64,000 nt of DNA from Clostridiales bacterium. Lineage in GTDB: Bacteria > Bacillota > Clostridia > Christensenellales > Borkfalkiaceae. Both the position numbers and the translations under genes were made by a program. Below, piece by piece: positions 28,467 through 36,705 of this stretch. Location of the stretch: the NCBI GenBank assembly GCA_015055725.1, contig SVHO01000004.1, positions 1 through 64,000 of the forward strand, read 5' to 3'. Below the pieces are notes generated by a model that made no database searches, was not told the DNA's origin, and worked only from the letters and a program-made list of their open reading frames with translations. The stretch's first letter is position 1; every line of letters begins with the position of its first letter.

Positions 28467-29156
28467 ATGGATAACTTTACTATTAAACCTATTGGCTACG
28501 TGCAAAACGACTTTAATGAAAAATTTGGTATTCCCCGTCAAAGTGGACGCGCTCCGTCAGTTATATCTCGCATAATTTTCTATCCTGAATATAGAAATAA
28601 AGAAGCGCTAAGGTGTATAGACGGCTTTTCACATTTATGGCTTATTTTTGATTTTTCTAAGGCTCACAAAGACGGGTGGTCACCATTAGTTCGCCCACCA
28701 CGCCTTGGCGGAAACAAAAAAGTGGGCGTGTTTGCAAGCCGTTCTCCCTTTCGCCCAAACCATATAGGGCTATCTTCTGTAAAATTTATCGGACGTGAAA
28801 AAACCAAAGATTACGGCACGGTTATTTTAGTTTCAGGCGCAGATTTATTAAACCAAACCCCTATTTATGACGTTAAACCTTATCTACCCTTTAGCGATTG
28901 CCACGTAGACGCAGTTGGCGGGTACGCCGATAAAGAAAAAGATTATAAATTAAACGTAGAATTATGCAACGAAATTTATAACTTTTTACCGCAAGAAAAA
29001 ATCAACGCGCTTATCGAGTGTTTATCCGACGACCCACGCCCTTCTTATCAAGAGGACGGCAAAGAATACGGCATGGCTTTTGCGAACGTTAACGTTAAAT
29101 TTTGCGTTAATAACGGCACGGTAAAAGTTCTAAGTGCAAATAAAATAGAAAAATAA
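28467..29156 (+). CDS. trmO: TrmO/TsaA family tRNA (t6A37-N6)-methyltransferase
   Basis: 229 aa; IKPIGYVQNDF, FSHLWLIFDF, GVFASRSPFRPNHIGLS, YDVKPYLPFSDC. Confidence 0.92.
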   Translation: MDNFTIKPIGYVQNDFNEKFGIPRQSGRAPSVISRIIFYPEYRNKEALRCIDGFSHLWLIFDFSKAHKDGWSPLVRPPRLGGNKKVGVFASRSPFRPNHIGLSSVKFIGREKTKDYGTVILVSGADLLNQTPIYDVKPYLPFSDCHVDAVGGYADKEKDYKLNVELCNEIYNFLPQEKINALIECLSDDPRPSYQEDGKEYGMAFANVNVKFCVNNGTVKVLSANKIEK

Positions 29157-29173
29157 TTGTTTTATTTAAAACT

Positions 29174-29206
29174 AAACTCCCCCACAAACGTGGGGGAGTT
29201 TTATTG
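29174..29206. terminator. Bidirectional terminator between convergent trmO and DUF1295 genes
   Basis: AAACTCCCCCA-caaacg-TGGGGGAGTTTT. Confidence 0.88.
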
Positions 29207-29214
29207 TTTTTTTA

Positions 29215-30075
29215 TTATTTGAATAGTTGTATTGGTAAAAAGACGTTTGTTTGTTTTTTATATTCGCTAAACCCTTGACGTTTTGCCATACGCTTGTCAG
29301 CCATAGGCACGCTTATAAATATAAACATAAGTGTGTTAATAAGTGCGCCTAAACCTAAATACCATAAACTTGGATTAGCGCATATAAATGCAAGGGCAAT
29401 CCCCCACCACATCAAAATTTCGCCCAAATAGTTGGGGTGGCGCGCGTGTTTCCAAAGCCCAACCCTAATAAACGTGCCCGTTTTTTTATTCCTAAAACTT
29501 TGCATTTGCAAGTCGGCAATCATTTGAATAACTGTTGCGCCTATTGATAAAGCAAAGAAAATTATGCTAAACGCGTTCAAATCAAAATCAAGAATAAAAG
29601 TATAGACCACAGGCAAAACACACGCGTAAACGACTAAGGTTGGAAACATATGTATACCTAAAAAATTTACTATTGGGTAAAACGCCCCCGTTTTTTCTTT
29701 AAGCATAGTATAGCGCCAATCTTGATGATTAAGGTTTTTAAATGTATACGCCCAATTTGCCGTTAACCTTATTCCCCAAAAAAACACCGCAATAAGTGGT
29801 AAAAGTCTTACGATAGTTAGCCTTTTTCCAACAGCAAAAGCGAGTGTTATAACTATAGGTTGAACGCTCCAATACGGGTCGTAAACAGACGCGTTCTTAA
29901 AGATTAAACTAAAAATAAAGGTTATAACGGTTGCACATACGTCCGCAATAAGCAGTTTAAGCCACACTTCATGAAAAGGCAAAGCCCAAAAAATAATTAA
30001 AGCAGACGCGGTTGCTAAAACGTAAACCATGGCAACCATAATAAAACTAAAAACTCTGTTCTCTTTCGTAAACAT
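29215..30075 (-). CDS. DUF1295 / steroid 5-alpha reductase-like membrane protein
   Basis: 286 aa multi-TM; NYLGEILMWWGIAL, KHARHPNYLGE, RMAKRQGFSEYKKQTNVFLP. Confidence 0.88.
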   Translation of the reverse strand: MFTKENRVFSFIMVAMVYVLATASALIIFWALPFHEVWLKLLIADVCATVITFIFSLIFKNASVYDPYWSVQPIVITLAFAVGKRLTIVRLLPLIAVFFWGIRLTANWAYTFKNLNHQDWRYTMLKEKTGAFYPIVNFLGIHMFPTLVVYACVLPVVYTFILDFDLNAFSIIFFALSIGATVIQMIADLQMQSFRNKKTGTFIRVGLWKHARHPNYLGEILMWWGIALAFICANPSLWYLGLGALINTLMFIFISVPMADKRMAKRQGFSEYKKQTNVFLPIQLFK

Positions 30076-30100
30076 ATTTATACCTAATAAACGTTCAAAG

Positions 30101-30129
30101 AAAAGGCGTATCTATTGACACGCCTTTTG
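30101..30129 (-). terminator. Terminator downstream of hydA
   Basis: AAAAGGCGT..ACGCCTTTT hairpin. Confidence 0.7.
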
Positions 30130-30137
30130 TTCAAGAA

Positions 30138-31841
30138 TTATTTCTTTTTTGGTTCGTAATGAGTGTGCAATAATTCGTGTGCTTTGTGACCACCAACTTC
30201 ACCAAAGAAACTATCGTAAAGATAAGTAATAGACATATTTTCGTGGCTCTTTCTATTGCTCATGTTAGCATCCGTATCATAAAGCCCCTTAGCACGCATA
30301 CCCTTATAATCCATTTCAGAACGCTTGAACGCATCAACGAAAGGTTGGCCACCACCGTTTACGCAACCACCGGGGCAACTCATAACTTCAATAAATTGAT
30401 AATCTGCTTGTCCGTTTCTTACTTTGTCACAAAGGTCTTTTGCGTTTTTAAGTCCACTAACGACTGCAACTTTAACTTTAAGTCCTTTAACGTCGTATTC
30501 AGCTTCTTTAACCCCTTGCATACCACGAACTTCTTTAAATTCAATAGCACCAAGTTTTTCACCCGTTAAGGTTTCAACAGCCGTTCGAAGCGCCGCTTCC
30601 ATAACACCGCCAGACGCACCGAAAATTACGCTTGCGCCCGTGTGTTCTTTAAATGGAACGTCAGGTAAGGATTCTTCTAAATACTTGAAGTGGATACCGT
30701 GTTCACGAATCATACGCACAGCTTCTTGGGTTGAAAGAACAAAGTCAACGTCTCCGTTAAACTTAGCGCGTTTTGCTTCGTCTTTCTTAGCAGAACAAGG
30801 CATAATTGCAACGTGAACGTGCTTCTTTTCGCCTTTATAAGTTGCCTTAACGGTTGCTGCAAGCATTTGCATAGGGCTCTTACAAGTTGAAATATTATCA
30901 AGCAAATCTGGATATTTATCTTCCGCAAACCTAATCCAAGCAGGACAGCAAGAAGTAAACATTGGGAGTTTACCGCCTTTCTTAACCCTTTGAACGAGTT
31001 CGTTTGCTTCTTCAACGATAGTGAGGTCTGCACCGATATTAGTATCATAAACTTTATCAAACCCGATTTCACGAAGAGCGGTCACTAATTTACCCATAAC
31101 GTTAGTGCCTTCTTCAAAACCGAATTCCGTGCCAAGTCCAACCCTAACTGCAGGTGCAACTTGAACGGAAACTTCAACATCTGGGTCACCCAAAGCCTTC
31201 CAAACTAGGTCTGCATCGTCGCGAATAACGATTGCGCCCGTGGGACAAACAGCCGCACATTGACCACAACCAACGCAAGGTGAGTTAGAAATATCCCCGT
31301 CAAAAGCGGTTGCAATTTTCATTTTAGAGCCACGGTAAGCATAATCAATTGCGCCAACTGCTTGAATTTCATTACACATTCTAACGCATTTACCACAAAG
31401 AATACATTTACCAGGTTCTCTAATAATGCAGTTTGAAGAACTGTCAGGACTTAAACTGCAAGAGTTATTTGGAAATCTAACACCTTCGATATTGAACTTA
31501 TAAGCAAATTCTTGCAATCTACATTTACCACTCATATGGCAAATGGTGCAATCTCTACAATGGTTTGCAAGAAGAAGTTCTAAAATCATTTTTCTATACT
31601 TGCGAAGTTTAGGCGTGTTAGTTTTAATAACCATACCAGCACGAGGAGGAGTTGAACAAGACGCGTCAAGCCTACCCCTTTCGTCTTCAAACATACACAT
31701 TCTGCACGCGCCGTAGATAGAAAGTTCGGGGTCATAACAAAACGCAGGAATTTCAATACCTACTTTACGAGCGAGTTCAAGAATATTTTTTTCTCCGTTT
31801 ATTTCGGCTTTAATGCCGTCAATAATCATATATTCACTCAT
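30138..31841 (-). CDS. hydA: [FeFe] hydrogenase catalytic subunit, group A (bifurcating type)
   Basis: H-cluster motifs TSCCPAWIRFAE, MPCSAKKDEA, VMSCPGGCVNGGGQP; N-terminal 2Fe-2S and 4Fe-4S domains; start taken at MSEYMIIDG. Confidence 0.95.
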   Translation of the reverse strand: MSEYMIIDGIKAEINGEKNILELARKVGIEIPAFCYDPELSIYGACRMCMFEDERGRLDASCSTPPRAGMVIKTNTPKLRKYRKMILELLLANHCRDCTICHMSGKCRLQEFAYKFNIEGVRFPNNSCSLSPDSSSNCIIREPGKCILCGKCVRMCNEIQAVGAIDYAYRGSKMKIATAFDGDISNSPCVGCGQCAAVCPTGAIVIRDDADLVWKALGDPDVEVSVQVAPAVRVGLGTEFGFEEGTNVMGKLVTALREIGFDKVYDTNIGADLTIVEEANELVQRVKKGGKLPMFTSCCPAWIRFAEDKYPDLLDNISTCKSPMQMLAATVKATYKGEKKHVHVAIMPCSAKKDEAKRAKFNGDVDFVLSTQEAVRMIREHGIHFKYLEESLPDVPFKEHTGASVIFGASGGVMEAALRTAVETLTGEKLGAIEFKEVRGMQGVKEAEYDVKGLKVKVAVVSGLKNAKDLCDKVRNGQADYQFIEVMSCPGGCVNGGGQPFVDAFKRSEMDYKGMRAKGLYDTDANMSNRKSHENMSITYLYDSFFGEVGGHKAHELLHTHYEPKKK

Positions 31842-31843
31842 AA

Positions 31844-33718
31844 TTAATTCTCCTTTATAGCCTTGAACGGACAAGTTGAAAGACAAGCGCCACACTTAAT
31901 GCAAAGTTTTTGGTCAATTTGGAAAGGTTTTTTAATTTCGCCTTTAATTGCACCAACGGGGCAGTTTCTCGCACACTTAGAGCAACCCTTACAAAGTTCT
32001 GGATCAATTGAAATAGTTTTCAATTTTTGGCAAGCACCTGCTGGGCACTTTTTATCGTAAATATGCGCCTTATATTCGTCTTCAAAATATTTAATGGTTG
32101 AAAGCACGGGGCCTGCAGCAGTTTTTCCAAGACCGCAAAGTGCAGTTTTAGAAATTGCTTCGCCAAGTTCTTTCAATAATTCTATATCGCCGTCTTCACC
32201 CTTGCCGTCAACGATACGGTTAAGAATTTCAAGCATGCGCTTAGTTCCTTCTCTACAAGGAACACACTTTCCGCAACTTTCTTTTTGGGTAAAGTCCATA
32301 AAGAACCTTGCAACTTCAACCATACAAGTTTTTTGGTCCATAACAACCAAACCACCCGAGCCGATAATTGCGCCAACTTTTGAAAGTGAATCAAAGTCAA
32401 GTGGTAAATCGAAGTGTTCTTCGGTTAAACATCCGCCTGATGGTCCACCAATTTGAACGGCTTTAAATTCACCGCCGTCACGCACGCCACCGCCGATATC
32501 AAAGATAACTTCACGAAGGGTTGTTCCCATAGGAACTTCAATAAGCCCTGCGTTTTTAATATTACCCGTAAGCGCAAACGTTTTAGTACCCGTTGACGTT
32601 TCCGTTCCGATTTTCTTAAACCATTCGCTACCCTTGTTTATAATGGTTGAAACGTTTGCATAAGTTTCAACGTTATTAAGAACGGTTGGCTTATCAAACA
32701 AGCCGTGTTCAACCGTGCGCGGGGGTTTAGTTCTAGGCATACCGCGTTTACCCTCGATAGATGCGGTAAGAGCAGACCCTTCACCACAAACGAACGCACC
32801 TGCACCGCGGTTAATGTGCATTTTGAAAGAGAAACCCGTTCCCAAAATATTATCGCCCAATAAACCGAGTTCCGTTGCTTGTTTGATAGCAAGCGTAAGC
32901 CTTGCAACAGCCTTTGGATATTCGGCACGAACGTAGATATAACCGTCGTTAGCACCAGTCGCTATACCTGCAATAACCATACCTTCAATCATGCGGTGTG
33001 GGTCGTCTTCCATAACGGACCTATCCATAAACGCACCGGGGTCACCTTCGTCACCGTTGCAAACAACATATTTAGGAAAGTTATTTTGCCTTGCAACTTG
33101 GCTCCACTTTCTACCTGCAGGGAAGCCACCACCGCCACGGCCACGAAGCCCTGATTCGCTAATTTCGTTGATAATATCTTCAGAAGACATATCAAAGAGT
33201 GCTTTCTCAAGTGCGGTATAACCACCCGTCGCAAGATATTCTTCAATAGAACTTGCATCGATTTTGTCGCAGTTATCTAAAATCATTCTGGTTTGCTTTT
33301 TATAGAAAGGAATTTCTTTTTGTTCTCTATAAACCTTTCCATCTTCCGTATAAGCAAGCCTATCAACACATTCGCCGTTAACGATAGTTTTTTCAATAAT
33401 TTCTTCACAATCTTCAACGCCAACTTTAACGTAAAGCCAACCTTGTGGTTCAATTCTTACGAGTGGTCCGATTTCACAAAAACCGTGGCAACCACTTTGT
33501 TTAAGTCTAACTGAATCACTGTGCGGTTCTTTTTGAAGTTCCAAAGAGAATTTTATCCCTTTTTCTTTCATAATATCCGCAAATTTATCGTAAATTTTAA
33601 GCGCGCCCTTAGAAACGCAACCTGCGCCTGCGCACACGATTATTCTTTTATTTTCCGCTTGCAATCTTTCGGTTGCTTGTGCACGAAGGGCTTGCAATTC
33701 TTGTCTAGAAGTTAACAT
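31844..33718 (-). CDS. hydB: NuoF-like/HydB subunit with C-terminal 2x[4Fe-4S]
   Basis: 624 aa; GLRGRGGGGFPAGRKW, CNGDEGDPGAFMDRSVMEDDPHRMIEG, CGKCVPCREGT, ferredoxin-like Cys clusters. Confidence 0.95.
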   Translation of the reverse strand: MLTSRQELQALRAQATERLQAENKRIIVCAGAGCVSKGALKIYDKFADIMKEKGIKFSLELQKEPHSDSVRLKQSGCHGFCEIGPLVRIEPQGWLYVKVGVEDCEEIIEKTIVNGECVDRLAYTEDGKVYREQKEIPFYKKQTRMILDNCDKIDASSIEEYLATGGYTALEKALFDMSSEDIINEISESGLRGRGGGGFPAGRKWSQVARQNNFPKYVVCNGDEGDPGAFMDRSVMEDDPHRMIEGMVIAGIATGANDGYIYVRAEYPKAVARLTLAIKQATELGLLGDNILGTGFSFKMHINRGAGAFVCGEGSALTASIEGKRGMPRTKPPRTVEHGLFDKPTVLNNVETYANVSTIINKGSEWFKKIGTETSTGTKTFALTGNIKNAGLIEVPMGTTLREVIFDIGGGVRDGGEFKAVQIGGPSGGCLTEEHFDLPLDFDSLSKVGAIIGSGGLVVMDQKTCMVEVARFFMDFTQKESCGKCVPCREGTKRMLEILNRIVDGKGEDGDIELLKELGEAISKTALCGLGKTAAGPVLSTIKYFEDEYKAHIYDKKCPAGACQKLKTISIDPELCKGCSKCARNCPVGAIKGEIKKPFQIDQKLCIKCGACLSTCPFKAIKEN

Positions 33719-34192
33719 TTATGCGTTCTCCTTTAAAGATTTTACTAACGCCACAGCCGATTCAGGCGTCATATTCGGATAAATTTCGTTATTTAAGGTT
33801 ATTGCAGGTGCGGAAGAACAAGCACCTAAGCAAGCAACCGTTTCAACCGTAAACGAAAGGTCGTCCGTGGTCTTTTTTTCTTCGGATAAACCCAATTCTT
33901 TTCTCAAAGCGTTAAGAATAGGAATAGAGTGACGAACGTGACAAGCAGTTCCGTCACAAACCTTAATAACGTATTTTCCTTTTTGTTCTAACGAAAAGTT
34001 TTCATAAAAGGTTGCAACGCCGTAAATTTTCGCTTCTGAAATGCTAAGTTTTTCCGCAAGATAAGGGAAAACTTCTTTGGGTAAATACCTGTAATGTTCT
34101 TGGGCACTTTGCAAAATTGATATAAGTGAACTTTCTTTATTTCCGAATTGTTCAATCGCTTTGTCAAGCACCGTGTAATCAAATGATGACAT
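33719..34192 (-). CDS. hydC: NuoE-like/HydC subunit, [2Fe-2S]
   Basis: 157 aa; GVATFYENFSL, CDGTACHVR, VACLGACSSAPAI. Confidence 0.94.
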   Translation of the reverse strand: MSSFDYTVLDKAIEQFGNKESSLISILQSAQEHYRYLPKEVFPYLAEKLSISEAKIYGVATFYENFSLEQKGKYVIKVCDGTACHVRHSIPILNALRKELGLSEEKKTTDDLSFTVETVACLGACSSAPAITLNNEIYPNMTPESAVALVKSLKENA

Positions 34193-34232
34193 AACGTCCT
34201 CCTGTGTTAAGTGTTATTTAATAAAGGTTGTT

Positions 34233-34263
34233 AAAACCGTTCGTATGAAAAGCGAACGGTTTT
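34233..34263 (-). terminator. Hairpin downstream of the NfnB-like gene
   Basis: AAAACCGTTCG..CGAACGGTTTT. Confidence 0.65.
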
Positions 34264-34271
34264 ATCAATTG

Positions 34272-35654
34272 TTATTTGCTTAAATATTCGTCAATAGCCT
34301 TAGCCGCAGTTTTACCTGCACCCATAGCGAGAATAACGGTAGCAGCACCGGTCACAGCGTCACCGCCCGCGTAAACTGCTTGAACTGAAGTTGCACCAAA
34401 TTCATCAGTAATGATACCGCCGTGTTTGTTAACTTCAAGCCCTTCAGTAGTTGCTTTAATAAGTGGGTTAGGTGAAGTGCCGAGAGCCATAATAACAACG
34501 TCTGCATCAATATCGAATTCGCTACCTTGAATTTCAACGGGGCGACGTCTACCAGATGCGTCGGGTTCGCCAAGTTCCATTTTTATGCAGGTGACTGCGT
34601 TTACCCAGCCGTTATCATCACCTTTGATAGCAACGGGGTTTGTGAGAAGGTCAAAAACAATGCCTTCTTCCATAGCGTGTTCAACTTCTTCCTTTCTTGC
34701 GGGAAGTTCGTCAAGAGTTCTTCTATAAACGATATGAACGTCACCACCCAAACGTTTAGCGCATCTTGCTGCGTCCATAGCAACGTTTCCGCCACCAACA
34801 ACGACAACTTTTTTGCCTTTCTTAATAGGGGTTGTTGCCTCTTCTCTATACGCTTTCATAAGGTTAATACGCGTTAAGAATTCGTTAGCAGAGAACACGC
34901 CGTTAAGGTTTTCACCTGGGATATTCATAAACTTAGGTAAGCCTGCGCCCGAACCAACGAACACAGCCTTAAAGCCGTATTCTTTGATTAGTTCTTCAAT
35001 AGATATAACTTTACCGATAACCATATTGGTTTCGATTTTAACGCCTAAATCTTTAAGTGTGTCGATTTCTTTTTGAACGATAGTTTTGGGAAGACGGAAT
35101 TCAGGGATACCGTAAACCAAAACACCGCCTGCCAAGTGGAATGCTTCAAAAACGGTCACTTCATAACCTTTTTTAGCAAGGTCACCTGCACAGGTAAGCC
35201 CAGAAGGACCTGAACCAACCACTGCAACTTTTATTCCGTTAGATTGTGGCTTAACGGGTTTTTCTTTACAATGTGCGTTGTGATAGTCGGCAACGAATCT
35301 TTCTAACCTACCGATACCAACGGGTTCGCCTTTAATACCGCGCACGCAATATTTTTCACATTGAGATTCTTGTGGGCATACCCTACCGCAAACCGCAGGA
35401 AGTGAAGATGATTCAGAAATAATTTGATATGCACCTTCAAAATCCCCTTCCCTAACCTTTGCAATAAATTCAGGGATATGCACCATAACGGGGCAACCGT
35501 TAACGCAAGGTTTATGTTTACAGTTAAGGCATCTCTCAGCTTCGTCAATTGCTTGTTCAACCGTGTATCCCAAAGCAACTTCTTCAAAGTTTTTATTTCT
35601 AACGTCAGCCTCTTGATGTGGCATAGCGTTTTTCTTTAAGGACATATTTGGCAT
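34272..35654 (-). CDS. nfnB: NfnB-like NADPH-dependent flavoprotein (often annotated glutamate synthase small chain GltA)
   Basis: 460 aa; CLNCKHKPCVNGCPV, VAVVGSGPSGLTCAGDLAKKGYEVTVFEA, partner of the PyrK-like ORF. Confidence 0.88.
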   Translation of the reverse strand: MPNMSLKKNAMPHQEADVRNKNFEEVALGYTVEQAIDEAERCLNCKHKPCVNGCPVMVHIPEFIAKVREGDFEGAYQIISESSSLPAVCGRVCPQESQCEKYCVRGIKGEPVGIGRLERFVADYHNAHCKEKPVKPQSNGIKVAVVGSGPSGLTCAGDLAKKGYEVTVFEAFHLAGGVLVYGIPEFRLPKTIVQKEIDTLKDLGVKIETNMVIGKVISIEELIKEYGFKAVFVGSGAGLPKFMNIPGENLNGVFSANEFLTRINLMKAYREEATTPIKKGKKVVVVGGGNVAMDAARCAKRLGGDVHIVYRRTLDELPARKEEVEHAMEEGIVFDLLTNPVAIKGDDNGWVNAVTCIKMELGEPDASGRRRPVEIQGSEFDIDADVVIMALGTSPNPLIKATTEGLEVNKHGGIITDEFGATSVQAVYAGGDAVTGAATVILAMGAGKTAAKAIDEYLSK

Positions 35655-35655
35655 T

Positions 35656-36498
35656 TTACTTTACCTCCTTTTTGAAAAGATTGCAAGTTTCTTCATATTT
35701 GTGTCTTTCCCACTCTTTATAACTTGCACCGCGTTTCATTGCTTCGTCAAAGTCAACTTCATGCCCGTCGAATTCAGGGCCGTCAACACAAGCGAACTTG
35801 GTCTTTCCACCAACGGTAAGACGGCAACCGCCACACATCCCCGTTCCGTCAATCATAATCGGGTTCATTGAAACAACCGTTTTAATGCCGTATTCTTTAG
35901 TGAGACGGCAAACGAATTTCATCATGATAACCGGACCGATTGCAATAACTTCATCATATTGTTCACCGCTTTCGATAAGGTTTTTAAGCGCGTCGGTGAC
36001 CAAACCTTTAGTGCCAGCCGTTCCGTCGTCACTCATCAAAACGTATTTATCGCTAACTGCTTTAAATTCTTCTTCTAAAATAACTAAGTCTTTACACCTA
36101 AAACCAACGATAGAGTGCACTTCCGTGCCTTGTTCGTGGAACTTTTTAGCAACGGGATAAGCGATTGCACAGCCAACGCCACCACCAACGACTGCAACTT
36201 TCTTTTTCCCTTCAGTTTTCGTTGCATTGCCAAGCGGACCAACGAAGTCTGCAACAGAGTCACCAACTTCTAATTGGTTAAGCGTGTAAGTTGTTGCACC
36301 AACTATTTGGAAAATAACCGCAACTGTTCCTTTTTCCCTGTCGTAATCGGCAACGGTTAAAGGAATTCTTTCCCCATCTTCAGTAGCCCTAATAATGACA
36401 AATTGACCTGCTTGCGCCTTTTTAGCAACAAACGGTGCATAAACGTCAATACGGGTGACCGTGGGATTAAGCACTTTTTTGTCTACAATTTTAAACAT
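35656..36498 (-). CDS. nfnA: NfnA-like sulfide/dihydroorotate dehydrogenase-type FAD/NAD-binding subunit
   Basis: 280 aa; VGGGVGCAIAYPVAK, MCGGCRLTVGGKTKFACVDGPEFDGHEVDF [2Fe-2S] motif. Confidence 0.9.
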   Translation of the reverse strand: MFKIVDKKVLNPTVTRIDVYAPFVAKKAQAGQFVIIRATEDGERIPLTVADYDREKGTVAVIFQIVGATTYTLNQLEVGDSVADFVGPLGNATKTEGKKKVAVVGGGVGCAIAYPVAKKFHEQGTEVHSIVGFRCKDLVILEEEFKAVSDKYVLMSDDGTAGTKGLVTDALKNLIESGEQYDEVIAIGPVIMMKFVCRLTKEYGIKTVVSMNPIMIDGTGMCGGCRLTVGGKTKFACVDGPEFDGHEVDFDEAMKRGASYKEWERHKYEETCNLFKKEVK

Positions 36499-36520
36499 AA
36501 AAACTCCTTTCGTGACAATA

Positions 36521-36546
36521 GGCGGTTTAGCAAAGCAAAAACCGCC
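36521..36546 (-). promoter_or_regulatory. Hairpin in the nfnAB 5' leader
   Basis: GGCGGTTT-10 nt-AAACCGCC, between the putative promoter and the SD. Confidence 0.5.
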
Positions 36547-36571
36547 GATTTATGATTATTATCGTATAATT

Positions 36572-36600
36572 ATATTATCACATTTATACTTTAATTTCAA
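36572..36600 (-). promoter_or_regulatory. Putative promoter for nfnAB
   Basis: Minus strand TTGAAA-17 nt-TAATAT. Confidence 0.6.
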
Positions 36601-36705
36601 CTTTTTTTAGCACTTTTTTACTTATTAAAGAAAACAAATTATGGAAACTTTTTTTATATATAAAAAAACGGCGCAAATTATTCTCGTTTACACCGTTTTT
36701 AAATT

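Noticed and set aside
30177-30816. Two 130-aa plus-strand ORFs opposite hydA
   Set aside because: Shadow ORFs over conserved hydrogenase coding sequence.
35798-36160. 120-aa plus-strand ORF opposite nfnA
   Set aside because: Antisense artefact.
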